A stretch of 64,000 nucleotides of DNA from Gnetum montanum (taxonomy: Eukaryota; Streptophyta; Gnetopsida; Gnetales; Gnetaceae). The notes beneath the pieces are model-generated. The model was not told the DNA's origin. It searched no databases and saw only the letters and a list, made by a program, of their open reading frames with translations. The DNA lies in contig MNCI01015901.1 of assembly GCA_015680685.1 (NCBI GenBank), positions 35,524 to 99,523 of the forward strand. The letters run 5' to 3'. A program made the translations under genes and the position numbers. The first letter of the stretch is position 1. Every line of letters starts with the position of its first letter. Shown one piece after another: positions 11,625 to 24,760 of this stretch.

Positions 11625-12090
11625 ATGTGATCACAAACATAACTCAAGATTAGCCTTTTACTTTATAACCCTTAGTCCTTTTGATACTTTTCTTATTAGA
11701 TTAGGTTATACCGAGGCTTGTTTGTGATCTTGGCAAGTTATATTATTATAATATTGTTTTATTGATTAGCTACTAGAGTTTGTTTGTTAGGCTTAACCCA
11801 CTTGGAATGAGTAATTTAATATTATTTTAATGGATAAACCTTGGGAAGTTAGGAAAATTTCCAAAAACTTTTTTGCAAAAAACCAAAGGTTTATTTCCCC
11901 TGCCCCTGCACACCCTCTGCTCCCCTTCCCCCCACGATAGAACGCTTACCTCTGGTAGCTTGAGGATAAAAAAAAAAGGTAAATCAAGCTAGAAGTTTGA
12001 GAGTTATGAGTCTTAGATGGTTGTTGGGATTTGAAAAATTGAAAAATCCTCTAGCATTTATGAGAAATGATGCAAAAAAATTGTAAGTGT

Positions 12091-12205
12091 AATGCATGTA
12101 TATAGAGTTTTTATGTTGCATCGATGAGGATGCGTGGACAAGGCTACGTTGACTCATCCCACTACATTGATGGGGCTACGTTGACACACCTGTTCACAAT
12201 CAATT
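12091..12205 (-). promoter_or_regulatory. LTR-U3-like block upstream of the third ORF in B
   Basis: On the minus strand this stretch repeats the CAACGTAGCC / CATCAATG / GATGCAAC pattern found at the start of the B and C LTRs, and ends with a TATA-like CTCTATATACATG. It lies about 470 bases before the third-ORF start. C has a related block at 29458-29520. It could be an internal promoter or the relic of an older LTR junction; the sequence does not decide. Confidence 0.5.
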
Positions 12206-13929
12206 TTTTCATAGGAGAAATAAGAACTCTTGAATGAGTTTGGGGATGAAACAAGAGCTTAATGGAAGCCATAAAAACATAGAAGCATGACAGAAACATA
12301 GAAGAGGGTTGTAAGTTCATTGGAAGAGGAGATCATATTGAATTTGGATGAATGGTTAGTGAAAAAATAAAGAGAAACTGGATGTTTAGAATGAAAGTTG
12401 ATGAGATCAATTATGAAAATGACCAAGGGATAGGAAGTTTAACTTAAGAAGATCAAAGGACATGAAAGTGGATCCTTTCCAAAGCAAGGTTATGCCTATG
12501 ATGCCCTTGTATGCTTTCAGCACAAGGAGTTCATGGGCATCAAGGATGATTAATGGTCACTAGAAGTTAAAATTTGAATCCACAGAAGAGATCATCTAAG
12601 TATTATGCCACTTGCCATAACAAATACAATGATTGATCATGATATGAGGCAATGAATTGATCAATGATGGGATAAGATGATGATAGAAAGAAAGAATGTC
12701 AAGAGATCCTTATCACAGTCACATGAAGTCCTTATGAAGTATGTGTTCAAGATTATTTGATATCATCCCTAACTCAACCGAAATCAATTCCATCCATGTT
12801 TAGTAACTTTGCATTGCCATATCTTGAACCTTCAATCATTAATAGTTTATAACAGTCCCCAAAGTGCAACCACCACTCCAAGAGAAGAAGGGAAAAAAAC
12901 AAGAATATAGCAAGGGTCTTAGTTATAGGGGGTACCTTTAGGCGTATATAACATGTCTTTCTAGCCTCATAACTAGTGATTGTAGCTCATTATTTTGGAT
13001 AAGTGGTGTGCTTTAAATTTTCATATTTTTTTATCTTCGAAACCACACCATCCAAAGACATGCTTCTTATTATGGTTAGCAATAGGAGTGGTAAGAGATC
13101 AATGGAGAAAAATCATAAAACTCGAGAAAAAAGTTGAAAATAAAAGATGAAAAATCCCCTTGAAGTCACACCCTTGTCCATTCCTACTTGGTCCATACCA
13201 AGGTTGTTAAGTAACAAGATCATTGATTACTTTAAGTTATAAGTATGGAAGGACCTCATGTTTCCATGATACAAAACCTCATAGAGTTCGATGGAATGGA
13301 TGGATGTTGTGAACTTTTGCCTAATATTACCAAAAAATTAACAATTTGTTAATTTAAGGGCATAATCTAGAGATAAAAATTTTCATTTAGTAATCAATCA
13401 GAATAGTAAATATTACATTAATTAACTTCCAGTAGTAGCAGTAGTAAAGGAAAAAATCAGAGATTTCATATGAATAAAACAAAATGAAACCAAACAAAGT
13501 AATCCAAGAGAAAGAAATGGATATATATATATATATGAAGTAGTAAAATATTCAAGAAAATCAAAAACATATGAAGAACAATGTAAAGAAAAAAAGGTGA
13601 ACAATTGGATAGCCTTCACAAACTGTTAATATATATGGCCATTTGCCCCATGATTGAGGTAAAAGGAGGAGACTTAAAATATAGAGCATGTTTGTGCATT
13701 TGTTGAGGTGTCAATGCTACCAATTATCCTAGGTTCCAGGAAAGGCTTTACTTGTTGGATGTTAACTAATAGTCATTTTTCTGGGCTTGAAGGATGGTAA
13801 ATTGTCATGACACCAAAAAGAAAAGTTGCAAAAATGATGTAAGATTGTTCACAGAGCTTTTGAAACTTTGTACCTTGTGGTACATGCATGGATTTTTAAT
13901 AAAGAACCTAATCACTAAGTTGAAATTTA
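12206..13929 (-). other. 3' untranslated region of element B
   Basis: Non-coding segment between integrase and the U3-like block. It contains decayed versions of the blocks conserved in A, C and D, such as the complement of GCTACAATCACTAGTTATG near 12970-12990. A short AT dinucleotide run lies at 13519-13536. Confidence 0.6.
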
Positions 13930-15040
13930 ACGATCCTTATTCATGCATCATGACATTGTTTGTCATGTACCTTATGTTCTTCATTCATTGATAGGGCTAC
14001 TTCTTGGTTCTTCTTTAGCACATTTAGTATCATTAAATGTTCTTTTTGTGCTAGAATTAGATCAAGGTCAAGCTCACAGATCATTGAGAGTGTATAGAGC
14101 TTAGCTTGGATGGAAAGTATTGGTAGTTTTCCATGCACCAACTTAGGGAGAATAATCAATAGGAAGTTTCCAAGTTGATTGATAAGCCCATAGACAATTG
14201 TTAAGTTTTTTGATCTCATCATTCCTGTATTTACTAATGGTGCATGTTAGTATCCTAGTTATTTTCCTATTAGTAACCTCGGCTTGACCATTAGCTTGGA
14301 GGAGTTATAGGAAGTTGTTAATTTATGTTGCACTCCTAGGTGTTGTATTAGCTTTTGAAAGTAGCACCTATAAAGTGAGTTCCATAATAAAAAATAAGTA
14401 CCCTAGGCATACCAAACCTATTTACCACACTTTGTTGAACAAACTATGCTACAACAGAAGATGAACCATCAATGATGATTGTAGGTTTGGCTCATTTGGT
14501 GTAGTAGTCAATTGATACTATTATCTATGCCTTCCTATTGGATTTGAGATTGATGGACCTCATGAAGTTAATATCCTAAAGGTCAAAATGCTATAGTGGT
14601 TGGATCCATTGTTGGAACCCTTTCATTTATACGATCATTTCTCTATCTCTTTGGAAACCCTCACATGAATAGAAGAACTGATGGGCATACTTGAAGATTT
14701 TTGGCCAAAAGTATCCTACCAGGAGGATTTTCATAGTTGTCCTTCTTCCTGCATAATGAACAAAGCAATGACCTTCATGAGCATCTTGGAGAATTTCTAG
14801 TTGACTAGCATCAAACACACACCATCATACCAAGTCATCAATACAAACCTTGTACAAGCTACCCTTGATCTCCATGTAATGCTTGACTTGATGAAGAAGC
14901 TATTGTTTCTTCTTATTGTCTCATACTTGAGGAGTTTTCTAAGTGAGTAGATAAGAGAAGAATTTGTTATGTCAATTAGAACCTTTCAGATCTTGAACTT
15001 CAATAGCTTTTGCAAAGAGGAGTTTATCTAAAAATTAATC
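13930..15040 (-). pseudogene. Integrase of element B
   Basis: Inserts retrotransposon DNA into the genome. The zinc-binding part is visible at 14818-14627: an AHEGH histidine pair, GYFWPKIF, then SCEGFQR, where the second cysteine of the HHCC motif has become Phe. The catalytic core follows with a SDNGTHFIG segment near 14430 and a decayed HP..NG region. The C-terminal segment is open at 14222-13941. Several stops interrupt it. There is no chromodomain, in keeping with the OTA group rather than chromoviruses. Confidence 0.75.
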
Positions 15041-16480
15041 AAATAAAGGTTTCTTGTACTCTTTGCTTTATCATTGTAACCGAGACAAGTGATTAGCAAT
15101 GACATTTGTAGTTCCCTTTCTATCCACCATTGTAAGATTGAATTTCTATAGAATCACTAGCCACCGTATGAAATGGGGGCTCACCCTCAACTTATTCATT
15201 AGGAACCTTATGGAACTATGGTGTATGTAAACAAAAATATGATATCCAAGCACATAGTTCCTAAACTTCTCTAAGACATACACTACCACCATGAACTCCT
15301 TCTCCATTATGGTGTAACTCAACTATGCCCCCATAATTCTTCTACTTGCACAATGAATGCAATAAGAATATTTTTGATCATCCAATTATGTACGCAAAGC
15401 ACCCAATGCTTAATTGGATGTATTCATCATGATGTGGAAGGGTTTGGACTAATCTAGAGCACATAGAATGGGAATTTCCATGAGCTTTTACTTTAATTGA
15501 TGGAATGCTAGCTCACATTCCTTGGTTCAACTAAAGGATGTATCCTTCCTTATTAACTATGAAAATAGCTTAGTAGTTCTTGAGAAGTTCTTAATGAAAT
15601 GCCAATAATAAATAGTATATCCAAGAAATGATCTTACATCTTTTACCATTTTAGGTTGTCTAGTAATTCCTTGGATTACTCATACCTTTTCTAGGTCCAC
15701 TTCAAACCCTTTTTCTAAAATTTGATACTCTAAAACAATGTATTCTTGGATCATCAAGTGGCTTTTCTACTAGTAGAGATTTAGATTAGTCTCCATGCAT
15801 TATTGAAGCACTTACTCAAGATAGTTTAAGGTTTGCTCAAATGTGATAACATAGGTAGAAAATTCATTCACGAAGACTTCTACCCCACTATCAATCTATT
15901 GTTGGATGATGCTAAGCACCAAGTGTTAAGAAGTAGTAGGAGCATTACATAGGGCAAAGGGAATCTTTCTATATGCAAAATTCTCATGGAAACTTATGAA
16001 CGTTTTTTCGCCTAATCTTCTAATGCAATCTACATCCAAGTTATAGTCACTATAACCATCCAGAAAGCTGTAGTAGTAATATCTTGCAATGATGACCAAC
16101 ACTTGGCCAAAAAATGGTAACAGAAAATGATCTTTGAAGGTTTTCATGTTCAACAATCTAAAATCTATGTAGACCCTCCACTTCTGTCCTTTCTTAGGTA
16201 CAATCACGAGTGGGCTAACCCATCCGATATCTACAATCAAATATATGACATTGATCTTAAGAAGTTATTCTACCTCTTCCTTGATAACTTTTTTATTTTT
16301 AGGTTTAATTCTTCTCTAAAATTTCCTCTTTGGCTTAATGGAAGAGTCTATATAGATGTGGTGCTAGCATATCCATGGATCTATCCTTGTTAGTTCATGA
16401 TATGACCAGGTAAAAAATGTTGACCACTTGTTCACTACTTTCAATAGTTTCTTTTTTTATCTTTAGCAAGGTTAGCATTA
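15041..16480 (-). pseudogene. Reverse transcriptase and RNase H of element B
   Basis: The frame at 16240-15926 shows classic gypsy RT blocks: WVSPLVIVPKKG, WRVYIDFRLLN, KDHF.LPF, SFLDGYSDYN, FAYRKIPFALCNAP. The later palm region is broken by stops. RNase H follows at about 15500-15050, with EKEFMVVVYVLEKFRNYVLG and a closing NHLSRLQ. The RT style (KDHF.LPF, FLDGYS.YN) is like Athila-group RTs. Inactive as it stands. Confidence 0.8.
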
Positions 16481-16639
16481 ATGTTTACTAGCCTATCATT
16501 GTCAAGGAAAGCATATTATAAAGTTGTCAATAAATTTTTTAGTTCAAGGGGCTTCTTCTTGAAGTTACTTGGGATTTCTAACTCTCTCCAATCCATTTCA
16601 TTCTATGTGTGAAAGAGTGGACTATCATCCACTTCATCC

Positions 16640-17229
16640 ATATTCTCAATTTAGTTGCTTGTGAGGCTCTCCAAGATGTTCTAATGTTAGCCACTGGGTA
16701 CCTTTCCGATATGTGTTTTTTGCATACAAGAACTTTTGAATGACTACTATTTCAGCACAGTAGTTGCATGCTTTGATAGATGTACCCCTTAATGTCCATA
16801 TTTTGTACACACAATAGCAGCCTGTCTTACTATCTATGATGCATAAAACTCTCTTTTTCTTCATTTTTCCAAATTCATTTTTCTTAAAGATTTCTAAGGA
16901 AATGTTTCTAATCCTCATCTTGACATCTATGTTACTTAGCCAAGCCCTTTCCATAATGATAGAAAAATCTCCCTTATAGTTATTCACATGGATTACAAGA
17001 AAATATGTAGGATAGGACCACTCATAGACAGTGATCATAATGTTCTCCACTAGTCCTAAAGGAATAGTGATGGGTTGATTTGCAAGTGCTAGTCTAATAT
17101 TTCTCTTTTTGAGAGGAGGCATGTTACAGATCTCATACATTTCTTGGGAGATTAAGTTCATCCTAGAACCTAAATCCAATAGAGCCTTACATGGATTGTT
17201 CCCTGTAATTTGTAAATAGATAAGAGGAC
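16640..17229 (-). pseudogene. Aspartic protease of element B
   Basis: Frame 17179-16646 with LLDLGSRMNLIS, where the active-site motif DSGS has become DLGS (TCA to TTA, a C to T change), and GDFSIIMERAWLS in the second half. It follows gag and precedes RT, as in A, C and D. A long open stretch survives, but the Ser replacement suggests a dead enzyme. Confidence 0.7.
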
Positions 17230-19762
17230 TTCCAAGATTAGATCACTTTCCAAATAGGTGGCTAGCCTTTATCGAATCAATGACCACATGAATTAATATA
17301 ACAATGTATCCATTGGAGGGATTTTTGTTTGAAGGTGGCTCAAGAGTACTTTTAGAGCCACAGGTGTCTATAAGGGTTTTGTGGGATTTTTCATTTTGAA
17401 AAATGATCTCTTGTAAGGTTTCTATTCAGAACCACTTGGATGAATATCCAATTGTAATTTTATTATCCTCACAATGTCTCATTGTTGTGGCTATGGTAGA
17501 ATTTTCCCCTACAAGAGATGGAGTAAGTTTTAAGGGTATAGTAGTTGATGGTGTAAGGATTGCTAAAGAGAAATGGAGGAGGAAAGTGAAATGGAGACCC
17601 CCCCTTGGAGAAGATGCTCTATAATATTCTGAAGGGTAGTACTGATGAGAGAAGGAGGTGTGGCTAGATGAGTCATGAGAGAATATAGGCTGTTGAAAAT
17701 AATATACATAAGGATTTGGGTACCTGTAAGGATGGTGGTGGCATTCCCTATGACTGTGGTTGTTGCCATTGCTAGTATTTCTTTTGAGGTTGAGGAGGTA
17801 CTCCACTTATATAATACATTGATTTGTGGAACTACTACCTATAGTTGCCTTGTAGGTAAGGAAATTTCCTAGGTGTTTTCCATTTTGCAAATTTGGGATT
17901 TAATGCACATACCCCAGACTCTTGTAGATATGAAAGCATCAGAAAACATCCCTTAGGATGTTCATATTGATAAATACAACATTTTTCATCATCTATTTCA
18001 GAATCTGTAACTTCTTTAACCATTCCATCCTTACCCTTTTGCTGATAGTAACCTTTTTCTACATCCTTTTTTCTTCTTCTATCTTGACCACTACTCCCTT
18101 GCTTCATTTTTTATTCTGTAATTTTAAGAGATATTTAAAACTTCTCATCCAAGGAATCCCATATTTTATCAATCTCAGTTGATATCCTAGTGAAATATTT
18201 TTGTATCGACAAAGTCTTCCTCCTTTGAATCATAGAAACACACCTTTCTTTTATGAATGGAGGGGTTTCTGTTATACTTCTTTGTACTTTCATGTTTCTT
18301 TAACTCCCTTGTCTTATTCAGAAGTCCATCTATGATATGGTGAAGTTGTTCCCTTTGAAAGTATTCATGGCTTGGGAATTAGTACAAAAGAGAGTAGTAT
18401 CTACCCAAGGCCACATCCAAGGACTCACAATTTCACTATTTCCATCCTTGGATCTGCCTCTACATGTTAGACACTTTAGAGTACATTTAGTATTTGTCAT
18501 TAAATAGCTCCAATATGGTACTCCATTGGCAAATAGATTCTAGTTCCAAGAACCATTACCAGCATTTTGCTTCTTTGATGAGTGTCCTTGTGAATAATTT
18601 AAGCTTTTTCCATTCATTTTCTATGTTCTGCAAGGCACATGCATCATGAAATGCTTGTAGATGATGTTGTGGATTTACATGATATCCCCCTTCAAACATG
18701 GGAATATTATTCATATCTAGCCTCTTAATTTTCCTATCTCTTTGATGTCTTGTGAGAATTCTCACTACCTTTAAAATATTAATATTATTTCTAGTAGCTA
18801 GTAGAGGCTCATCATAGCCATTTCATTCATGGTGATCCCTTTCATGGCTATGACACCTATAATGAGTCTTGTTATGCCTTTGCTCCTAATGGTGCTCTTC
18901 TCCCTCTTGTGGTTGTCTCTACCTTTGGCCTTGATCATCTCAACAACATTTCCATTCATCTTTATCCCACCATTCATCTTCATCCTAGTCTTGACTACTC
19001 CTTGTTTTGTCTTAGCCCCAGCTCCTTTTATTAAAGTTGGATGATGAATGAATGATGAGGGTAAAGAAGGAATACTAGGTGAACTATTCTTGCTAGTACT
19101 TCTCCTTCGGTCCCTACACTAATCCTTCTACTTCTCTTTTTTCTAATCCTCATCATTCTCCTTACCTTTAGAAGAATGGCTAGGATTTCTATCCTTTAAG
19201 GTTCCATTGTCTCGAGACCATGTCTTTCCATCACCAAAGTTTTTCAAGGTTGACTGTAATTGTTCGTGAAGGATGTCCTCCTCAAAGAAAGGAGGAGAAT
19301 CTATATATTGGGATTGGCCAAAACAAAAATCTTCATCCTCTTTATGTTATTGAAATAATAATGATGCCAAAACCCTTTTTCCTTAGAGGCCTCATAGTGT
19401 GCTTCCATGTGCCGATCTTTCTTATGTGAGGCATCTGAAGGATGATAGTCCCTATAGGTATGGTTTAAGAGCTCATATTTCCCTATAGGATGATAGTCCC
19501 TATAGGTGTGATTTAAGCCAAATTTGATTATATTGATCATTAACATGGTAGGAATGGATTTATTAAGAGGCAACATAATGTTTCCTTCCATGTCCCTCCA
19601 ACACATCTGTTCATCTTAATGAAGGATGAAAGTAGAATCTAGATTATAAGAATTTGGATGGGCATAGATAACTCTAAGTTGTTGAGGCTTCTTTAGTGTA
19701 CCCTGTCATTGGTTGGATTCTCCTATGTTTGGTGGAGATTCATTTTTGTGAGAATAAGCCAT
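17230..19762 (-). pseudogene. gag of element B
   Basis: Start at 19762 (MAYSHKNESPP). Parts visible: the N-terminal region with CWRDMEGNIMLP (about 19600) and RDYHP repeats; the core gag domain around 18765-18400 with ALQNIENEWKKLKLF; the cysteine motif within 18107-17835, where the second Cys is Tyr (CCIYQYEHPKGC); and a Pro/Tyr/His-rich C-terminal stretch at 17806-17426. Multiple stops and frameshifts are present. It is homologous along its length to gag of A, C and D. Confidence 0.7.
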
Positions 19763-19916
19763 GTTAGTTATATATAAAAATAGTATGCCTTTAATGTTTC
19801 AATTTTTCAAGTACTTTTCTTACTAAATTAATAATAAGTCATTATTGTTTTATGTTTACAATGTCTTTACACAAATTCACAATCTATTACTAATTAGCAT
19901 ACTTAGCTAAACTAAA

Positions 19917-19934
19917 TCCCCAGTACTGTCATCA
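19917..19934 (-). promoter_or_regulatory. Primer binding site of element B, decayed
   Basis: The minus strand reads TGATGACAGTACTGGGGA next to the LTR end. It keeps the GGGGA end and scattered bases of the tRNA-Asp complement. It is recognised mainly from its position and from the better copies in A and D. Confidence 0.55.
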
Positions 19935-19935
19935 A

Positions 19936-20832
19936 TGATGAGTGGCAGGTATCCCCTACTCCCAACTATCTGAATAATAAGCATTCACTAGCAATCTGAT
20001 CAAATTCTATAAAATTAGTTTCCTAAGTTGCTTATAGTCCTAAACAGTGAATCATGGAGTTGTATGATCATTGTCTTCCTAACTTACACTTGTGTTATCA
20101 GTACGTATGGTTAAATGTGAGTTAAGATACATTATGTCTATTTTTATAAGTATTTTTATATATCTTTTATCCTAGTGCCAAGATGAGTGAATGGAGATTT
20201 AATAATTGATTATCTAACTACTTAGCTAATCTAGTAACTAATTATCCTAACGAAAAGTAACTATTTCTACATGTCATACACATCCCAAACTCATATTAAT
20301 GTTATTGGATTATCAAGTGGCTATTACTAGGCATGCCAAATATCCACTACTAGGATTACCAAGTGTAATATATTATGCTTGAAGTGATCACACTGAAAAT
20401 TTTATGATTAATTATATTAATTATTCAAGGCCATAAATATAAATTGCTTTAAGAGTGAAGTGCTAAACATAAAGAGGAAACTAATCTAAGTGCTACAATG
20501 AATGTAGAAAATCTCGACTATATTATCGTTCATGCCAATGTGATTGAGTACATAGGCATTTAAATAAAGCCCTGTAAAATCTCGTAATTCTTACTATGGG
20601 TCCTTAGAGGGAAAATATTCTAACTTTGGAGAATAGAAACTATAAGAACTTCACTATACTATGAATTCTAAGTGTCATAAATATGGGTGATGAGTGCATT
20701 TATATAGGCCCTACTTGTGTAAGTGTCATTACATCTATGTCAATGCATCTAACCATGCATCAACAAGGATACATCAATGGGGTTGCTTTGAGGCATGTCT
20801 GTTGTCACAACTTGTTTAGTTATGACTCATCA
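19936..20832 (-). repeat. 5' LTR of element B
   Basis: 897 bases, TGATGAGTGG to GACTCATCA on the plus strand, matching 733-1616. The TATA-like box (GGCCTATATAAATGC on the minus strand) lies near 20696-20710. The bases after it (CCCAT) are the right copy of the target duplication. Confidence 0.85.
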
Positions 20833-21695
20833 CCCATTGATGCAACCTCATCAAAGCATGTCTATCAATGCATCCTATGATACGTTGATGCATGTATGTT
20901 GATATTGATGTGGGTGTTTCTTATATAAATGCACATACCCTTCACATTCATGGTATGTTTTGGTTATAGCCTTAGCCAAATTCTTGTAGTTTCTTTCCAA
21001 AAAAGTTAGAATATTTTTCCTCTAAGTACCAGCAGTGTGGATTTAAGAGATTGTATAATATTTTATCTAAGTGCACATATACTTGGGCACATTTGCATAT
21101 ATAGCAATAAAATTGAGGTTCTCTCTATCCATTACAGCACTTAGACTAGCATAATTCAACTTTTCAATAATTTATTTTACATGCGATTTACATTCTTGTT
21201 CTTCAGTTACTAATGTTATTGTTCATAAGAAATGTAGGTATGTCCACTTCGATCATGATATATTAATGCTTGGTAATCCAAATGGTAGGTAATTGGTGCA
21301 CCCAATCATATACACCTGGTAACCCAGCAGTGTTAATATAGGTTTAGGATGTATATGGCAAGTGGGAATAGATACTCTACATTAGGATAGTTAGTTAATG
21401 AAGTAATTAATTAGTTAGTTAATTTAAGTATTAAATTTTAATTCATATAATCATTTAGCAAGTAGGAGAAAAATAGTAAAAATATAAAAAATAAATATCC
21501 TATGCCTCAACCATACTTAATCTTACGCACAAAGTAATACAAGTGTAGATTAGGAAGACAACAACTTGCAACTACATGATTCACTGTGTAGGAATATTGG
21601 CCACTTAGGTAAATAGTTCCTTGGAATTTAACCAAATCATGTGTAAATTCTTGTGATTCATATGATTGGGCATAGGATCTACCTACTGCTCATCA
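20833..21695 (+). repeat. 5' LTR of element C, remainder
   Basis: Continues the LTR begun at 690. It aligns with 34174-34773, sharing for example TATCCATTACAGCACT and the ending CTGCTCATCA. A TATA-like TATATAAAT lies at 20932-20940. It contains about 300 bases (roughly 21320-21620) absent from the 3' LTR. It ends CTCATCA just before the PBS. Confidence 0.8.
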
Positions 21696-21696
21696 T

Positions 21697-21714
21697 TGGT
21701 GTCACTGTTAGAAA
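21697..21714 (+). promoter_or_regulatory. Primer binding site of element C, decayed tRNA-Asp type
   Basis: TGGTGTCACTGTTAGAAA compared with TGGCGCCGTTGCCGGGGA. All nine differences are transitions (C to T, G to A, one T to C), as expected for an old copy decayed mainly at methylated cytosines. It sits one base after the LTR. Confidence 0.7.
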
Positions 21715-21874
21715 CTTAGTTTAGCTAAGTATGCTAAGTATTGTTAAATAGTGAATCAATATAAAATCATTGCAAGGAAAATAGAATGAGTCATCTTTCA
21801 TGGAAAATAATACTAATAAAATTATATCAAGGTATACTTTATGCACATCACTAAAATTTCTTCTTCTTGTAGGA

Positions 21875-24130
21875 ATGAATTACCATCCCATGTCAATGAC
21901 TTCAATCAATAGCATAATAAGACTAAATGGACTATTGATGAGAATCCTTAGTAGTTGAAAGTAGTCTATGCACATCTAAATACCTACTATTTGGATTTCA
22001 CCTTTATTCTTCATCAAGATAAAATGTTACACTAGAGGAATATGGAGGGTAATATTATACTGCCTCCTAATTGATCTATTTCTACCATTATCATGGCCAA
22101 TCTTGTAAAGCTAGGAATTGAATCATCAAGCCTAAAGTATGAGGTAATAGATCATACCTCCAAAGGCTATCAACCCTCAAAAGTCCATCTTAGAAAAGAT
22201 CAATGCATGGAATCATGCCATAAAGCCTTTAAGGACAAGAGGATATTGATGCTATTGTTTCTACAATTACAAAAAGAGGACCATGATTTCTTCTCAAGGC
22301 TATCTCGTCCTTTCATTAAGCATGTCACACTTGACTAATGATTGCAATCAACCTTGGAAAACAACCAAGGTGATGGGAGGATAGATTCCATAGCCCAAAG
22401 AACATCAATGTAAGCATATCCTAGTTGTTCATCTAAGAAAAAAGGAGAAAAAATAAGCCAGGGATCATAAGAGAAGGACTAGTAGATACCATTATCCTAG
22501 TCCTCCACCACCATTGTCCTCATTATCAAACTCTAATAGGAGGAGATCTAGTTGAGATAGAAGGAGAGGTGATTAGAATCAAGATGGAGATGATTGGAAG
22601 CTTCATCACGATGATAGGAATTGACAACATACACAACAACAAGAGGAACAAGAGCATCATTGAGAATGGAGGCACAACAGGTCTCATCATAGAAGACATA
22701 ACCATGATATGGACCACCATGAATACAATGGCTATGTTGAACCATTTCTAGCTATGAAAAATATGCTTAATATTTTAGAAGTAATTCAAATTCCTACCAG
22801 GCATCAAAGGGATAGTACAATTAAACAGCTTGATATGAACAATATTTCTAAATTTAAAGGAGAATATAGTGTTTATCCTTAGCATCATCTATAGGCCTTT
22901 CATGATGTGTATGTCTTACAAAACATTGAGAATGAATGGAAAAGGCTCAAATTGTTATCAATGATACTCATCAAAGAAGCTGAAAGTTGGTGCTAATCAT
23001 TGGAGTCAGAATCCATTCATGGATGGAGTACAATGCTAGAGCTATTTAATCATAAGTACCAAATGTACTCTAGAGTCTTCAATTTAAGGAAACAAACCCA
23101 AGGATGAAAGCAATGTAATTATAAATCTTTGAATGTTGCCTTGGGTAAGTACTCCTCCTTCTTACATTGATGCCCACACCATGGATTTTCTCAAAGGGAG
23201 TAGCTTCAACACATTATAGATGGGCACCAAAATAAAACTAGATAAACTCTTGGGATCTATGCCTAAGGAAGACTTTCTAAAATGAAAGACCATGAAATTT
23301 AAAGGCTTACTAATCAAGTGGTAAAGAAATAAGGAGAGTTGGAAAAGAAAGAAAGCATAGAGGAATATAGTAGGGATCCCTCCATTCCCAAAGGGAGGTA
23401 CGTTTCTATGATTTAGATGAGGAAGCACCTCTAGATAAAGTGGTGTAAAGAAAAACCTCACCAATTCAAAAATATTTTACTAAAATATTGACTAAGATGG
23501 ATAAATTTTGACTTCTTCGATGAGAAATACTAAACTGTTCTCAAGATTATGGAGGAGAAGATAGAGTAGGGAAGTAGAGATAAAGATAGAAGGAGAAGGA
23601 AAGATGCTTGCTGAAGAATGTGATATTTATTAGTATGAACATCCCAAGGGATGTTGTTCGATAGTGTCACATCTACAAGAATTTGGTGTGTATACATTGA
23701 ATCCAAAATTAGCAAGAAAGCAATCACCCAAGAGATTGTCTTATTCACAAGGCAATTATAGGTAGTAGTTCCATCCAACATAGTATTATCCAAGTAGATT
23801 GCCACCTTAACCTCAAGAGCAATATCAAAAATTGCAAAACCCATAGTCATGGGGAATGTCACCACCACAACAACAATATTCTTATCAATACTGAGACCCC
23901 CATGGATATTATGTCTAGTAATTTGTATCCCCTCATGGCTCTACAAGCCACACTCCTTTCTCTCATCACTACTACCCTCTAGAATATCATGGAATTCCTA
24001 GTTAGCAAACTAAGTCTTTCTCCACTTATCCTCCTATGTATCCACTAACTCACCCTACATATTCTAATACCACTTTCTTATCACGTAGACCACCTATGCA
24101 AGGGCAGATTCCACTATAGCTACAACAATG
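21875..24130 (+). pseudogene. gag of element C
   Basis: Decayed capsid gene. Visible parts: a NIILPPN region near 22050; the core gag domain around 22910-23130 with NIENEWKRLK and WSTMLELFNHKYQMYSR; the cysteine motif near 23610-23660, which reads CDIY-stop-YEHPKGCC, so the second Cys is Tyr as in B; and a Pro/Tyr-rich tail. Many stops. The start at 21875 is chosen by position relative to the PBS and is uncertain. Confidence 0.65.
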
Positions 24131-24339
24131 AAATGTAACGAAAATAGTGAACTTATAGTCGAATAATCATCTAAGTGATCTTAAGTACAAGCCTAGGAGA
24201 CCAAGCTGCTAACCCTACATCACCTACTTATGAAATTATACGTGAGCCATCTTCAAACCAAAGGGTCTCAAGTGTTCATACTATCATGTTGACTCATGTA
24301 GTAATAGACTGAATCAAGATAGGTCACTTTCCTAGGAGA

Positions 24340-24760
24340 AAATTTGATCTAAGAAGTACCTTATTCTATCTATAGATGGTAGGTAATAATCAATGCAAAA
24401 CCCTACTAGATTCAAGTTTAGGGTGAACTTAATTTCTTAACAGTTGTATAAGACCTAGAACTTGCCTCTACTCAATAAATGTAGTATCATATTAGAGCTT
24501 GCAAATCAGTCTATCACCATTCTTTGAGGATTAGTGAAGGACATTATAACCACCATCTATGTTTGGTCATATCTAGCAAATTTCCTAGTGATCCACATGG
24601 ATAATTATAAGGGGGACTTTCCTATTATCATGAAAAGTTCTTGGCTTAGTAAAATTGATTCCAAGATGAGAATTAGATATCTTTCCTTGAAAATATTCAA
24701 GGAACATTAATTTGAAAAGGTCAAGTAAAAGCAAGTTCCATGCATCACATAAGTGACACA
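24340..24760 (+). pseudogene. Aspartic protease of element C
   Basis: Highly decayed. The active-site region survives as LLDSS at about 24402-24416, and the segment IIRGTFLLS near 24610-24640 matches GDFPIIMG in A. It is recognised by order and similarity to 5364-5890 and 16640-17229. Confidence 0.55.

Larger units (their letters stand above)
733..20832 (-). mobile_element. Element B: OTA-type gypsy retrotransposon inserted in the LTR of C
   Basis: Minus-strand element bounded by LTRs at 733-1616 (3') and 19936-20832 (5'). Reading 5' to 3' (descending): LTR, PBS, gag, protease, RT, RNase H, integrase, untranslated region, a U3-like block, third ORF, purine tract, LTR. The flanks are CCTAT (728-732) and CCCAT (20833-20837), a 5-bp target duplication with one transition. 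Element A splits the third ORF. Without A the length is about 13.2 kb. The LTRs differ far more from each other than those of A do, so B is older than A. Every frame is broken by stops. Confidence 0.85.

Noticed and set aside
733-20832. TGATGAG/CTCATCA ends read as terminal inverted repeats of a DNA transposon
   Set aside because: The inverted ends bracket each LTR, the LTRs are long direct repeats, and PBS, gag and pol lie between them.
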